From: Colwellia sp. 75C3
GTDB lineage: Bacteria > Pseudomonadota > Gammaproteobacteria > Enterobacterales > Alteromonadaceae
Length of the DNA: 64,000 nucleotides
Reading direction: 5' to 3'
NCBI RefSeq assembly: GCF_002836255.1
Contig: NZ_PJAU01000054.1
Span: 124,001-188,000, forward strand
How positions within the stretch are numbered: position 1 is the first letter of the stretch; each line of letters begins with the position of its first letter. This document shows, one piece after another, positions 27,684-37,054 of this stretch. Under the pieces are notes generated by a model that had not been told where the DNA came from, did no database searches, and saw only the letters and a list, made by a program, of their open reading frames with translations. The translations under genes and the position numbers were made by a program.

Positions 27684-29048
27684 TTATATCGAGAAAAAAT
27701 AACCCATAGATAGGCTAAAGCTACTGCTGTCATCCAAGTTACTTTGTGCATACATTTGTTGTGCTACTTGTGCTTTTAGGACGATATTTTTGATAGGAAA
27801 ATAATTAATGCCAAAAGCAACAGATGCTTTGTTAAAACGATCGGTTGCATTGCCCTGCTCAACTTTTTTAATTGGATTGGCATATTCATAGGTTGTGTAT
27901 AAATAAAGAGGATTTTTTAAATTTAAAAGTGCTTGGCTGTTATAGGCTAGCTCAACAAATGATGATTCAGCTTCACTGCCCAGCTGGGCGAAATTGCCTG
28001 GTTTAAGGCCCGGTGTGGTTTTATTGGCATTAGTGATCGCTTCACTATCATCTAAAGTACCTAATAAATATTGCCCTCTAACTTGCCAATTGTCATAGCT
28101 ATAAGCGCCGTGAAAACCAATAATCGTCAAGTTTCCATTACCGCCAATTTGGGTGTTATGGTGACGATTTCCTGTAGTGTCACCCGTGTAATAACTAACG
28201 CCAAACCCTTTCCCCGTTTTTATATTGCCGTAGTCTAAACGTAACGTTAGTGCTAAATCATCAGCATTAACTTGCTCAAATCTTTTTTGATGTCCTGTAG
28301 CGACCCATTGATAAGTTCTAAAATATTCTGAGTTAAGGCCTGTAGTTATCAGTGTTTGAGCGGTAAAACCTTGCCAAGCACTAATAAGGTTAATACCCGT
28401 TTCATGCCACACTTGTGGAATAAGTGTCGCTTCGCTCCAATAACGTTCCGTGGAAAAATACTGACCTGGTTTATGTAAATCAGTACCTAAACCAACAGGA
28501 ACAAATATATGGCCCATTTTAACGGTGAAATAGTCATTCGCTTTATATTTTGCTTGTAGCTTTTCAACAATAACCTCGCCACCCGCTTCAATTTCGGCCT
28601 CAAATTCACCAGCCTCTTCAAAACCATCATATTCAAGGGTTGAGCCTACGCCGCCATGTTCATATTCAAGCTCAACTTCTACTTGCCATTTAGCATCAAA
28701 ATCGTAAACAAACTCTAAAACGACTCGCTCCAAATCAGTGGTCGCTTTTCGCTCAGGATTTGTGTCTTGGATATTACGGTAAACCTCTTCATTTTTATAA
28801 AGTACGCTACCGTAAGAGTTAATCTGCCAATTCTTAGCTTTAGCATGACTGGTTAATTTGTCATCTTGACGCTGCTCTTCAGCAGTAATTAGGGTTGTTT
28901 TTAATTCAGCTAATTGTTTTTCAATTAGCTGAAGTTGATCTTTCTGCTTTAATATTTCTGCTTCTAACTCCACATCGCTCGCCGCAACGCTTTGATGATG
29001 AACGAAAAGAAGGATACTTACTGCTATAAACTTTACGATGTTATTCAT
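27684..29048 (-). CDS. Outer membrane porin-like protein in imelysin locus
   Basis: 454 residues from ATG 29048. Signal peptide about 1-23 (ends VAA), then a coiled coil (about 27-60: LEAEILKQKDQLQLIEKQLAELKTTL), then a beta-barrel of about 380 residues ending SMGYFFSI with a terminal aromatic region. The arrangement resembles phosphate-selective or carbohydrate porins. A TTG four codons upstream is possible but less likely. First gene of the imelysin locus, so an outer membrane entry route for an iron-related solute is inferred. Confidence 0.75.
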   Translation of the reverse strand: MNNIVKFIAVSILLFVHHQSVAASDVELEAEILKQKDQLQLIEKQLAELKTTLITAEEQRQDDKLTSHAKAKNWQINSYGSVLYKNEEVYRNIQDTNPERKATTDLERVVLEFVYDFDAKWQVEVELEYEHGGVGSTLEYDGFEEAGEFEAEIEAGGEVIVEKLQAKYKANDYFTVKMGHIFVPVGLGTDLHKPGQYFSTERYWSEATLIPQVWHETGINLISAWQGFTAQTLITTGLNSEYFRTYQWVATGHQKRFEQVNADDLALTLRLDYGNIKTGKGFGVSYYTGDTTGNRHHNTQIGGNGNLTIIGFHGAYSYDNWQVRGQYLLGTLDDSEAITNANKTTPGLKPGNFAQLGSEAESSFVELAYNSQALLNLKNPLYLYTTYEYANPIKKVEQGNATDRFNKASVAFGINYFPIKNIVLKAQVAQQMYAQSNLDDSSSFSLSMGYFFSI

Positions 29049-29441
29049 GAAATCACTCAAATATAAACGAGAATCAATATTATTTGCGTGAATGATAATA
29101 ACACTCAGTTACAATTACAAGTGAGAATTGTTTTTATTTGCAATAGGTGTGTACTAACTCAGTTTTTTGTATGGATTTATCTCGCTGCCAATTGAATATA
29201 GTCTTGGAGACATTATTAGATGATCGTTATGATAATGGTGATTGTTAGCGGCGACTTTTTAAGACAATCTTTACAATCTGAATTAATTATTTTCATTGTT
29301 TTTTTTGACTAAGACTTGTCGCTAGCGCACACTCTCCTGTCGACATTTTTCGTCAAAAAAATTAACAACTGAATAACATCAAAATTGCCTTCTAAAAAGC
29401 AATTAAATTCAGTCAAAACTACATGAGAAAAGTAGGAAGCT
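29049..29441. promoter_or_regulatory. Divergent promoter region with candidate Fur sites
   Basis: 393 bp between the porin gene (minus) and the S46 peptidase gene (plus). Two stretches resemble Fur boxes: GAATGATAATAACACTC near 29090-29106, containing TGATAAT, and GTGAGAATTGTTTTTA near 29121-29136. Both lie within 100 bp of the porin start, consistent with iron control of the imelysin locus. Each matches only about 10-11 of 14 positions of the TGATAAT-N-ATTATCA form. The rest is AT-rich with no ORF. Confidence 0.4.
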
Positions 29442-31637
29442 ATGAATAAAATAAAACAATTACTGAGCTTGTCGGTAATACTGCCAACACTGGCTCTTAG
29501 CGCAGGCTCGGCATTAGCTGATGAAGGTATGTGGCAACCAAACCAACTACCAACAATCGCCAAAGAATTAACTAAAGCGGGCTTAAAATTAAACCCAAAT
29601 GATTTAACTGACCTAACAGGTTTCCCTATGGGCGCCATTGTTAGCTTAGGTGGTTGTACCGCTTCATTTGTATCTGATCAGGGCTTAGTTGCCAGTAATC
29701 ATCACTGTGTTTATGGTTCAGTACAATACAACTCAACAGCAGAAAACAACTTACTAAAAAATGGTTTTTTAGCTAAGAATTTCGCTGAAGAATTACCAGC
29801 AACACCGGGTAGTCGCATTTATGTAACCGAAGAAATTACCGAAGTAACTAAATTGGTAAAGTCGGGCGTTTCGGAAAAAATGTCAGGTAGTGATCGTTAT
29901 AAAGCCGTTGATACTAATTCAAAAAAATTAGTCGCTGAATGTGAAAATGATGATAGATACCGTTGTAGTGTAGTTAACTTTCACGGCGGTTTAGAATATT
30001 ACTTATTCAAACAGCTTACCATTCGTGATGTACGTTTAGTACACGCACCAGCAAGCAGTATTGGTAAATACGGCGGCGATGTTGATAACTGGATGTGGCC
30101 ACGTCACACTGGCGATTACGGTTTCTACCGCGCCTATGTTGGTAAAGATGGTCAACCTGCTGATTTTAGCAAAGACAATGTGCCATACAAACCTAAGCAT
30201 CACTTAAAAGTAAACAAAAGCAGTGTTGATGACGGTGATTACATCATGGTGCTTGGCTACCCAGGCAGAACTAACCGCTACCGCACCGCTTATGAAGTTG
30301 AAAATACTTTCTCTTGGACTTACCCAAATGCTAAAGCTTACCGCGAAGAGATTATTGATTTAATTCATACCCATTCAGAAGTAGGTAGTGAAGCGCGTAT
30401 TAAGTACGAAAGCACATTAGCGGGTCTTGCTAACTATGCTAAAAACTATGGTTCAATGATCCACAGTTACAACAAAGGGTCTTTTTTACAACGTAAGCAA
30501 GAACTTGAAACAAATTTAGCTAAATGGTTAAACAGCAGTTCAAAGCGTAAAGCCCAATACGGCGAAGCGTTATCGGGTTTAAACAACTTAGTTAAACAAG
30601 ATGATAAGCAACAAGCTCGTGATTTAATTTTAGGTTACATGCGTTATAGCAAAATGTTATCTACTGCGAAATCTCTACACCGTTTAGCCGTAGAAAACAC
30701 TAAGCCGAACATTGAACGTGAACGTGGTTACCAAGAACGTGATATCGCTCGTTTTGAACAAAACATGAAATCAGTTGACCGTCGTTATGATGAGAAAATT
30801 GATAAAGAAATACTTGTTGCTATGTTAACGCACTACGTTACTTTACCTAAAGCAGAGCGTATTAAGTCATTTGATAAATTCTTTGGTTTAACTAAGACTA
30901 CAGCTAAAAACTTTAACGAGAAGAAGCTACGTAAACAGTTAAAAATAATGTACAAAAAGACTAAGCTTAATTCACAAGAGCAACGTTTAGCGCTTATGAC
31001 TAAATCGGTAAGTGATTTTAACAAAAGCAAAGACCCGTTTATTCAATTAGCGGTTTCTAGCTTTAAAGAACGTAAAGTCATTGAAGATAAGTCAAAAGAG
31101 CTAGCGGGTAACATCCAAGCTTTCCGTCCTAAGTACATGGAAGCGCTTATTGCTTACTTCAACGATAACGACTTACCTGTTTATGCCGATGCTAACAGCA
31201 CTTTGCGTATTACTTACGGTAATGTAAAAGGTTATTCTCCTCAAGATGGTTTAACGGCTACGCCTTATACTACCCTTGAAGGTATTGTTGCTAAAGATAC
31301 CGGTGTTGCACCGTTTGATGCACCGCAAAAGCAATTAGATTTAATCAATAAAAAACAATACGGCGAGTACGCGAAAAAAGTACTTGGCTCAGTACCTGTT
31401 AACTACTTAGGTACGCTTGATATTACCGGTGGTAACTCAGGCTCACCAACACTAAACGACAAAGCTGAATTTGTTGGATTAGTGTTTGATGGTGTTTATG
31501 AAAGCATTATTGGTGATTGGGATTACGATACTAAATTGAATCGCTCAATTCACGTTGATGTGCGTTACATGCTTTGGGTTATGGAGCACGTAGATGGCGC
31601 CACTAACTTAATCGAAGAAATGGACATTGTTGAGTAA
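29442..31637 (+). CDS. S46 family dipeptidyl-peptidase (DPP7/DPP11-like)
   Basis: 731 residues. Signal peptide about 1-26 (ends ALA). A chymotrypsin-like serine peptidase split around a helical insertion: the catalytic His is in ASNHHC (about 87-88), and the nucleophile is in GGNSGSP near residue 667. S46 enzymes release dipeptides from oligopeptide N-termini in the periplasm of peptide-feeding bacteria. The first half also shows GGDVDNWMWPRHTGDYGFYR, typical of the family. Strong terminator at 31684-31711. Confidence 0.93.
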   Translation: MNKIKQLLSLSVILPTLALSAGSALADEGMWQPNQLPTIAKELTKAGLKLNPNDLTDLTGFPMGAIVSLGGCTASFVSDQGLVASNHHCVYGSVQYNSTAENNLLKNGFLAKNFAEELPATPGSRIYVTEEITEVTKLVKSGVSEKMSGSDRYKAVDTNSKKLVAECENDDRYRCSVVNFHGGLEYYLFKQLTIRDVRLVHAPASSIGKYGGDVDNWMWPRHTGDYGFYRAYVGKDGQPADFSKDNVPYKPKHHLKVNKSSVDDGDYIMVLGYPGRTNRYRTAYEVENTFSWTYPNAKAYREEIIDLIHTHSEVGSEARIKYESTLAGLANYAKNYGSMIHSYNKGSFLQRKQELETNLAKWLNSSSKRKAQYGEALSGLNNLVKQDDKQQARDLILGYMRYSKMLSTAKSLHRLAVENTKPNIERERGYQERDIARFEQNMKSVDRRYDEKIDKEILVAMLTHYVTLPKAERIKSFDKFFGLTKTTAKNFNEKKLRKQLKIMYKKTKLNSQEQRLALMTKSVSDFNKSKDPFIQLAVSSFKERKVIEDKSKELAGNIQAFRPKYMEALIAYFNDNDLPVYADANSTLRITYGNVKGYSPQDGLTATPYTTLEGIVAKDTGVAPFDAPQKQLDLINKKQYGEYAKKVLGSVPVNYLGTLDITGGNSGSPTLNDKAEFVGLVFDGVYESIIGDWDYDTKLNRSIHVDVRYMLWVMEHVDGATNLIEEMDIVE

Positions 31638-31683
31638 CGGATGAATAAGTTTAGTTAACTAAACACTTACTCATCGATACTTT

Positions 31684-31711
31684 AAAATCCGGCCATGTGC
31701 CGGATTTTTTT
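31684..31711 (+). terminator. Rho-independent terminator of the S46 peptidase gene
   Basis: AAAATCCGGC / GCCGGATTTT with a 5-base loop, continuing into a run of seven or more T. Confidence 0.9.
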
Positions 31712-31873
31712 ATTTTGAAAATCACAGCTGAATCACACCTACCCATACACTTCACTCAATAATTTGCCAATTTCCCTTGAAAAATAAACTTCTGGCCTTA
31801 TCTCATAAGTAGCTGAAGATACCATTTACGCTAAATGGCACATGGATTAATAAAGATAATAAAGGGAGGCATC

Positions 31874-32326
31874 ATGCATAGTTCTTTGACTAGTTTTTTG
31901 ATTAAATTTTTATTATTACTTAGCGCTTCCCTGTCTTTACATTCAGCACTGGCAGTACCTTTATCCTCTCTATTAGCAAGCAAATACCACGCGGTCGCAG
32001 AGAGTACAGACCTTACCAACACATTAAACAATCATACTGATTCTATTGAGGACTATAATAGGCAAACTGCACCATCAAAACGCAAAATAAGCCTACTGAC
32101 CTTATTGCAACAAGACGATAACGACAACCTTGCTAGAACACTTTTTATCGCGACAATAAATGAACTTGCTACAGACTTAGTTCTCTACGATGCACAATCA
32201 CTCGCGCGACAATCTTATCAAGAACAACTCACCACCCACACACATATCCAAGGTACACAAAACACTTTGTATGCCCAAAAGCCTTGTTACCAGGCAAAGT
32301 TACAATACCAACAAAACCTTTCTTAA
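31874..32326 (+). CDS. Secreted hypothetical protein
   Basis: 150 residues from ATG 31874, which has an excellent GGGAGG ribosome site; a start 39 bases upstream would place polar residues before the signal. Signal peptide about 1-27 (LLLLSASLSLHSALA). The remainder is polar, helical and Gln/Thr-rich, with one Cys near the end. No family recognised. It is followed within 71 bp by a small membrane protein gene on the same strand. Confidence 0.6.
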   Translation: MHSSLTSFLIKFLLLLSASLSLHSALAVPLSSLLASKYHAVAESTDLTNTLNNHTDSIEDYNRQTAPSKRKISLLTLLQQDDNDNLARTLFIATINELATDLVLYDAQSLARQSYQEQLTTHTHIQGTQNTLYAQKPCYQAKLQYQQNLS

Positions 32327-32396
32327 TTTAACTTTTACTCTATCGCCAAATTTAATGGTTATAGGAGCGATTAATTGTTTATTTTAGGAAAATCAC

Positions 32397-32648
32397 ATGG
32401 AAAACTTATTTTATGCAATGCTAGCCCCGTGGTTAGTGTTTGTTGTACTCGCCATTATTGCTTGTTTGTTATTGAAATTCGCCAGAAAACGTAAAGGTAT
32501 TGCCATTGCTTTTGGCATTTTTGTGCAGATGTTTACGCCTGACCCTCTAGTAGATCAAACCATTAAAATGGTGCAAGTTGATAAGCGCATAGTGACGCAA
32601 AAACAAAAAGAAAATCAGATGGGTAAAGGGAAATACAACATCAATTAG
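32397..32648 (+). CDS. Small membrane protein, 83 residues
   Basis: One or two hydrophobic segments (about 8-28 and 34-46), followed by a basic/polar cytoplasmic tail (VDKRIVTQKQKENQMGKGKYNIN). AGGAAAATC precedes the ATG. Not recognised. Convergent with the cupin gene; only four bases separate the two stop codons. Confidence 0.65.
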   Translation: MENLFYAMLAPWLVFVVLAIIACLLLKFARKRKGIAIAFGIFVQMFTPDPLVDQTIKMVQVDKRIVTQKQKENQMGKGKYNIN

Positions 32649-32652
32649 CGTT

Positions 32653-33018
32653 TTAGATCCATGCTTGATCAGAAGATGCCACCGTCACTTCACTAATATT
32701 TTCACCGGTATGAGCCGTACTTGCCGGCTCTACCATTAAAAAGTGTGTATCAGGTAATGCTTTTGGGCAATGTTCTACTCCCTTGGGAACAACATACATT
32801 TCTCCTGGGTTTAGAATAATATCGCCTGCTTTGAGCTGTAAGGTCAATTGACCGGTAAAAACAATGAATAACTCATCTTCATTATCATGCTTATGCCAAA
32901 CAAGCTCGCCATCGCCTTTGGCTATTTTTACTAACTGACCATTAGACTCGGCAATCACTTTAGGTGACCATTTATCATCAAATAGTGAGAATTTTTCATT
33001 GATATTAATTTTATGCAT
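32653..33018 (-). CDS. Single-domain cupin protein
   Basis: 121 residues. Cupin motif 1 is visible as WHKHDNEDELFIVFTGQLTLQL (His-x-His, Glu) and motif 2 as PKGVEHCP (His), giving a complete metal-binding set. No signal peptide. The function cannot be derived from the fold alone. Followed after 54 bp upstream by the small membrane protein gene on the same strand. Confidence 0.85.
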   Translation of the reverse strand: MHKININEKFSLFDDKWSPKVIAESNGQLVKIAKGDGELVWHKHDNEDELFIVFTGQLTLQLKAGDIILNPGEMYVVPKGVEHCPKALPDTHFLMVEPASTAHTGENISEVTVASSDQAWI

Positions 33019-33072
33019 ACGGTAACTTTGATTCCTGTAATTAATAGTTAACTCTATTTTGTATTACTAGCT

Positions 33073-33258
33073 TTACGGCGTACCTTCTGAACTATTTTTT
33101 CGACTAACTATAAAGCCAATAGCGATCAGTAAAGCAGATAAAATAAGAAAGATGCCAACACCGACAAAATCTTGCTGCACTAAGTTATAGACCACGCCTA
33201 AGGACATTATAATATAGGCATAATAATAGCTTTTTGCGGCCGTTAATAATGTTGTCAT
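33073..33258 (-). CDS. Small membrane protein, 61 residues
   Basis: Two hydrophobic helices (about 12-28 and 32-50) with a basic C-terminal tail SRKNSSEGTP. AAGGAAAG precedes the ATG at a good distance. Not recognised. Same strand as the cupin gene, 54 bp upstream of its start. Confidence 0.65.
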   Translation of the reverse strand: MTTLLTAAKSYYYAYIIMSLGVVYNLVQQDFVGVGIFLILSALLIAIGFIVSRKNSSEGTP

Positions 33259-33526
33259 TTTCTTTCCTTGTCAAATCTCGAGTAATATCACTATAGTCAA
33301 TTTTCATCACTACTTTATAAAAGCGCTATAACTTTTGATTATTATCATTTCAAGCCTCAGTTGAATATCACTATTAAGTTAGATAAAGTCGATAACATTT
33401 TTTAACAATTAACACCATTGCACTAACTAAGTCATCATTGAATTATGTAAGCTTAATTACCCCAAATGGTATAGCACGCCCTCACACCTATGTGAAATAA
33501 CGCTAACAATAACGCAAGGATAAACC

Positions 33527-36403
33527 GTGATAAAGTTAACTAAAATATTCGCTCTAAGTGCCTTAGCTTTAAGCATTACAGCCTGTAATACAAGCTCTGA
33601 ATCAACAAATACTCCCGTTCAAGCAACAGTAGCGCAAGCACAGTTACCAACAGTAGCACTAGAAAAATACACCTTAGCTAACGGCTTAGAAGTAGTACTT
33701 CATCAAGATAAATCAGACCCTGTTGTTGCGGTTGCCATTCTTTATCATGTTGGCTCAAATCGAGAAAAATTAGGTCGTACTGGTTTTGCTCACTTTTTTG
33801 AGCACATGCTTTTTCAAAACTCTGAAAACGTAGGCCCTGGAAACTTTATCAAAAACATCGGCAATATGGGCGGCACGTTAAATGGTGGCACATGGCAAGA
33901 TGGCACCATTTATTATGAATTATTCCCACAGGATGGTTTAGAAAAAGTGTTATGGATGGAATCAGACCGCATGGGTTATTTCATCAATACCGTGACGCCT
34001 GAAGGCCTAGAAAATGAGAAGCAAGTCGTTAAAAATGAAAAGCGTCAAAGCGTTGATAATCGTCCTTATGGCCATACTGAATATGTAACATTAACCGCGC
34101 TTTACCCTGAAGGTCACCCTTATAGCTGGGATGTAATCGGCAGCTTAGAAGACTTACAAAATGCGACATTAGCTGATGTGCGTGAGTTTTATCAACAATG
34201 GTATGGCGTAAATAACGCAACCTTAGTACTTGCTGGTGATTTCGAGACCGATGAAGCTAAAACGTGGATTAAAAAATACTTTGGTGAACTTGAACCTCGC
34301 GGCGATGTTACCCCTTTACCACCTATGCCAGTCGTTATCGAAAAAAGTAAGTCACTTTATCACGAAGATAATTTCGCTACCTTACCTGAGTTAACGTTAA
34401 CGCTACCTACCATTGAGCAGTATCAAAAAGAGGCTTATGCATTAGATTTATTGGCTGAAATATTAGCCGATGGCAAAGACAGTGTTTTATATAAAAATAT
34501 TGTCGAGCAAGACAAGTTAGCACCGTCTGTTTCAGCAAGTAATTACAGCTCTGAATTGGCTGGAACATTTACCTTAAAAGTACGCGCATTTAATGACATC
34601 GAATTAGATAAAGTTAAGGTGAGCATTGATAACGCACTAGCCCAATTTGCCAAAGAAGGTTTTACTGATGCACAGCTTGAACGCATCATGACAAAACGCG
34701 AAACAGCATTTTACGGTGAGTTAACCAGCGTATTTAATAAGGCATCAACCATTGCACAGCATAATGAACTTGCTGGTGATCCCTCGTTAGTGACTAAAGA
34801 GATAGAGCTTTTTCGTGCAGTGACTCGTGACGATATTATGGCTGTATTTAATAAATACATTGTAAATAAAAACACTATTGCCACAAGCTTCGTACCTAAA
34901 GGTAAAAAATCACTCGCCTTAACAGGTGCGGTAAAAGCCAAGGTTGTTGAAGAAGAAATTGTGCAAGGCGCTGAAACAGCCGCTAAACAAGAAGCCAATA
35001 CAGAAAAATTAACACCTATTGCTCAAGCTCCTTCATCATTTGACCGCTCTGTTATGCCAAAAGACGGTGTACTAAGCTCAGTAAAATTACCTGACGTTCA
35101 AAAAATAACGATGGATAATGGCTTAACCGTACTTTCAATTGAGCATACAGAACTACCACTCGTTTCTTTCTCAATTCGTGTGATGGGTGGACATTCATTA
35201 GACCCTTCAGGAAAAGATGGCGTTGCCAACTTACTTACCTCAATAATGATGGAAGGCACTAAAAATAAAACACCACAACAATTAGAACAAGCCATGGGAG
35301 AAATGGGCGCATCGTTCAGGTTTACCACCAGTGACGAATACATCACATTAACGGGTAATGCCTTAGCTAAAAATTACCAAGCGGCTATGACTTTGGCTCA
35401 AGAGATCATATTAGAGCCTCGTTGGGATGCTGCAGAATGGGATCGCATTAAACAAGAAACCAAAGCAAACATTCAACAAGCAAGTGCTAACCCAGGTGCT
35501 ATTGCACAAAACGTTTATGCAAAAATAATGTATGGCGCTAACAGTAAACTAGCTACATCAGTATCTGGCACAGCTGAAAATGTTGATAACATCACTTTAG
35601 ATGACGTGAAAAAATATTATCAAGCAAATCTTGCTGCTAACCTGACAACAGTACATGTTGCCGGTGCAGTTAAACGTAATGACGTTATTAAAAGCTTATC
35701 GGCATTTAGTACACAACTTAAATCGATGGAAGTGGCATTACCTGAAGTCACGGCATTACCAACCATTGATAAAGCGCAAGTGTACTTTGTTGATGTACCT
35801 GGCGCTAAACAATCATTTTTACGCATAGGTATGCCAGCTATGGTCGCCAATGCTGATGATTATTATCAAGCCGTTGCGGTAAACCATAATTTAGGTGGTA
35901 GTTTTTCTGGGCAATTATTCCAGATTTTACGTTTACAAAAAGGGTATACCTACGGCGCATATTCAGGCATAAGCCGAGAAAATGCCGGTGGACTGTTTAC
36001 CGCTCGTTCAAGTGTTCGTTCAAATGTGACTTTAGAGTCAATGCAAACGTTCCGTGAAATAATGGCTAATTACAGTGATGGTTTTGATGATAACGCATTA
36101 GCAATGACAAAATCAGTGTTAACAAAATCGAATGCACGTGCTTTTGAAACCACGGGTAGCTTGATGGGTGTTCTACAAAATATTAGTAGCTATGACTTAG
36201 CCAGCAACTATGTAGAAAAGCAACAAACAGCCTTGCAACACATGACACTTGAGCAAGCGAAAGCGACTATTTCAACCTACATTAACCCAGACAAAATGGT
36301 CTATTTAGTGGTTGGCGATGCAGAAACGCAATTGCCACGCATGAAAGAGCTTGGCTTAGGTGAGCCTATCGTTTTAGATAAAAAGGGTAATGTCGTTAAG
36401 TAA
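33527..36403 (+). CDS. M16 family zinc metallopeptidase lipoprotein
   Basis: 958 residues starting with GTG 33527 after an AAGGA ribosome site. Lipoprotein signal with Cys20 (ITAC). Two pitrilysin-type halves: the first has the inverted zinc motif His89-Phe-Phe-Glu-His93 in FAHFFEHML, with NEKRQSVDNRPYG downstream; the second half (about 520-950) lacks an HxxEH motif, as usual for the inactive partner domain. The halves form a clam-shell degrading short peptides in the periplasm. Terminated by a strong hairpin. Confidence 0.93.
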   Translation: MIKLTKIFALSALALSITACNTSSESTNTPVQATVAQAQLPTVALEKYTLANGLEVVLHQDKSDPVVAVAILYHVGSNREKLGRTGFAHFFEHMLFQNSENVGPGNFIKNIGNMGGTLNGGTWQDGTIYYELFPQDGLEKVLWMESDRMGYFINTVTPEGLENEKQVVKNEKRQSVDNRPYGHTEYVTLTALYPEGHPYSWDVIGSLEDLQNATLADVREFYQQWYGVNNATLVLAGDFETDEAKTWIKKYFGELEPRGDVTPLPPMPVVIEKSKSLYHEDNFATLPELTLTLPTIEQYQKEAYALDLLAEILADGKDSVLYKNIVEQDKLAPSVSASNYSSELAGTFTLKVRAFNDIELDKVKVSIDNALAQFAKEGFTDAQLERIMTKRETAFYGELTSVFNKASTIAQHNELAGDPSLVTKEIELFRAVTRDDIMAVFNKYIVNKNTIATSFVPKGKKSLALTGAVKAKVVEEEIVQGAETAAKQEANTEKLTPIAQAPSSFDRSVMPKDGVLSSVKLPDVQKITMDNGLTVLSIEHTELPLVSFSIRVMGGHSLDPSGKDGVANLLTSIMMEGTKNKTPQQLEQAMGEMGASFRFTTSDEYITLTGNALAKNYQAAMTLAQEIILEPRWDAAEWDRIKQETKANIQQASANPGAIAQNVYAKIMYGANSKLATSVSGTAENVDNITLDDVKKYYQANLAANLTTVHVAGAVKRNDVIKSLSAFSTQLKSMEVALPEVTALPTIDKAQVYFVDVPGAKQSFLRIGMPAMVANADDYYQAVAVNHNLGGSFSGQLFQILRLQKGYTYGAYSGISRENAGGLFTARSSVRSNVTLESMQTFREIMANYSDGFDDNALAMTKSVLTKSNARAFETTGSLMGVLQNISSYDLASNYVEKQQTALQHMTLEQAKATISTYINPDKMVYLVVGDAETQLPRMKELGLGEPIVLDKKGNVVK

Positions 36404-36439
36404 CCAACACTTTAGATAAAGCGTAATAACCTTAACAAC

Positions 36440-36477
36440 AAAAAGGCTGATAAATAATAATTTATCAGCCTTTTTTT
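36440..36477 (+). terminator. Rho-independent terminator of the M16 peptidase gene
   Basis: AAAAAGGCTGATAAA / TTTATCAGCCTTTTT, 15-bp stem with a 6-base loop and a T-run. Confidence 0.92.
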
Positions 36478-36770
36478 AGTTCTTTTACCTTGAATATTTC
36501 TCCCCTAAACAATGCGTGATTACGCTAAATAGGAGCGAAAAAATGTGTTTGGATATAACTTGGGATGTTAACTATTGTCACAGTGCAGACCTAAATTAGT
36601 CTTCGGAATTAGGCACGTTTATGTTCACTTAGATACGAAAGAAGACCTTAGCCCTAGCTTATCTAGCGACATTTGAACCGATAGAAATCAGCCCTGCGTT
36701 AGATAATAGAATTGTTCTAAATTTCATCAGGAATCTATAAAGTCAAAAATTCTAATTTGATAAAAAAATA

Positions 36771-36856
36771 CCAAAGCGGACATTAGATTAATATGATTTC
36801 AGGTATTAAATTTTTATAATTCTATGGCGGAAAGGGGCACATACCGCCATAGAATT
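36771..36856 (+). repeat. Left boundary repeat unit with hairpin
   Basis: CCAAAGCGGACATT (36771-36784) is followed 33 bases later by a perfect 13-bp hairpin AATTCTATGGCGG / CCGCCATAGAATT (36818-36856). The same order of elements occurs inverted at 53077-53159, on the other side of the signalling and surface-protein block. Confidence 0.5.
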
Positions 36857-37054
36857 TATGTTCACTTTGTGGCATTGCGGAATTAGAAATGCTCTAGTTA
36901 TGTCAACTTTTCACTTGATATATTTTCAAGTGGAATTTCAACCTTTTTATCACTGATGCGTATATTCAATACTTTCAGCAGTGGTCTATTTAAAGTGGGT
37001 ATGTCACTATCCCCTCCAAAAAAATAATAATACTTAAGTAGGGCTTTCTTTTTA

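Larger units (their letters stand above)
36404..37054. other. 651-bp intergenic region before the propeller kinase gene
   Basis: Contains the terminator of the M16 gene (36440-36477), a short repeat/hairpin unit (36771-36856) and the kinase promoter. GGAATTAG occurs twice, near 36605 and 36887. A tiny 18-codon frame near 36543 has a ribosome-like AGGAG but no other support. No gene of substance was found. Confidence 0.6.

Noticed and set aside
32190..32387. Overlapping frame in the 3' part of the secreted hypothetical gene
   Set aside because: It overlaps a frame with a signal peptide and strong ribosome site and has no start signal of its own.
36543..36600. 18-codon ORF after an AGGAG-like sequence
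   Set aside because: Too short, no conservation evidence, and close to the M16 terminator; could be chance.
36900..37054. A fourth tandem 11-bp site before the propeller kinase gene
   Set aside because: TATCACTGATGCGTATATTC near 36947 shares only scattered bases with the motif and has no clear 11-bp repeat.
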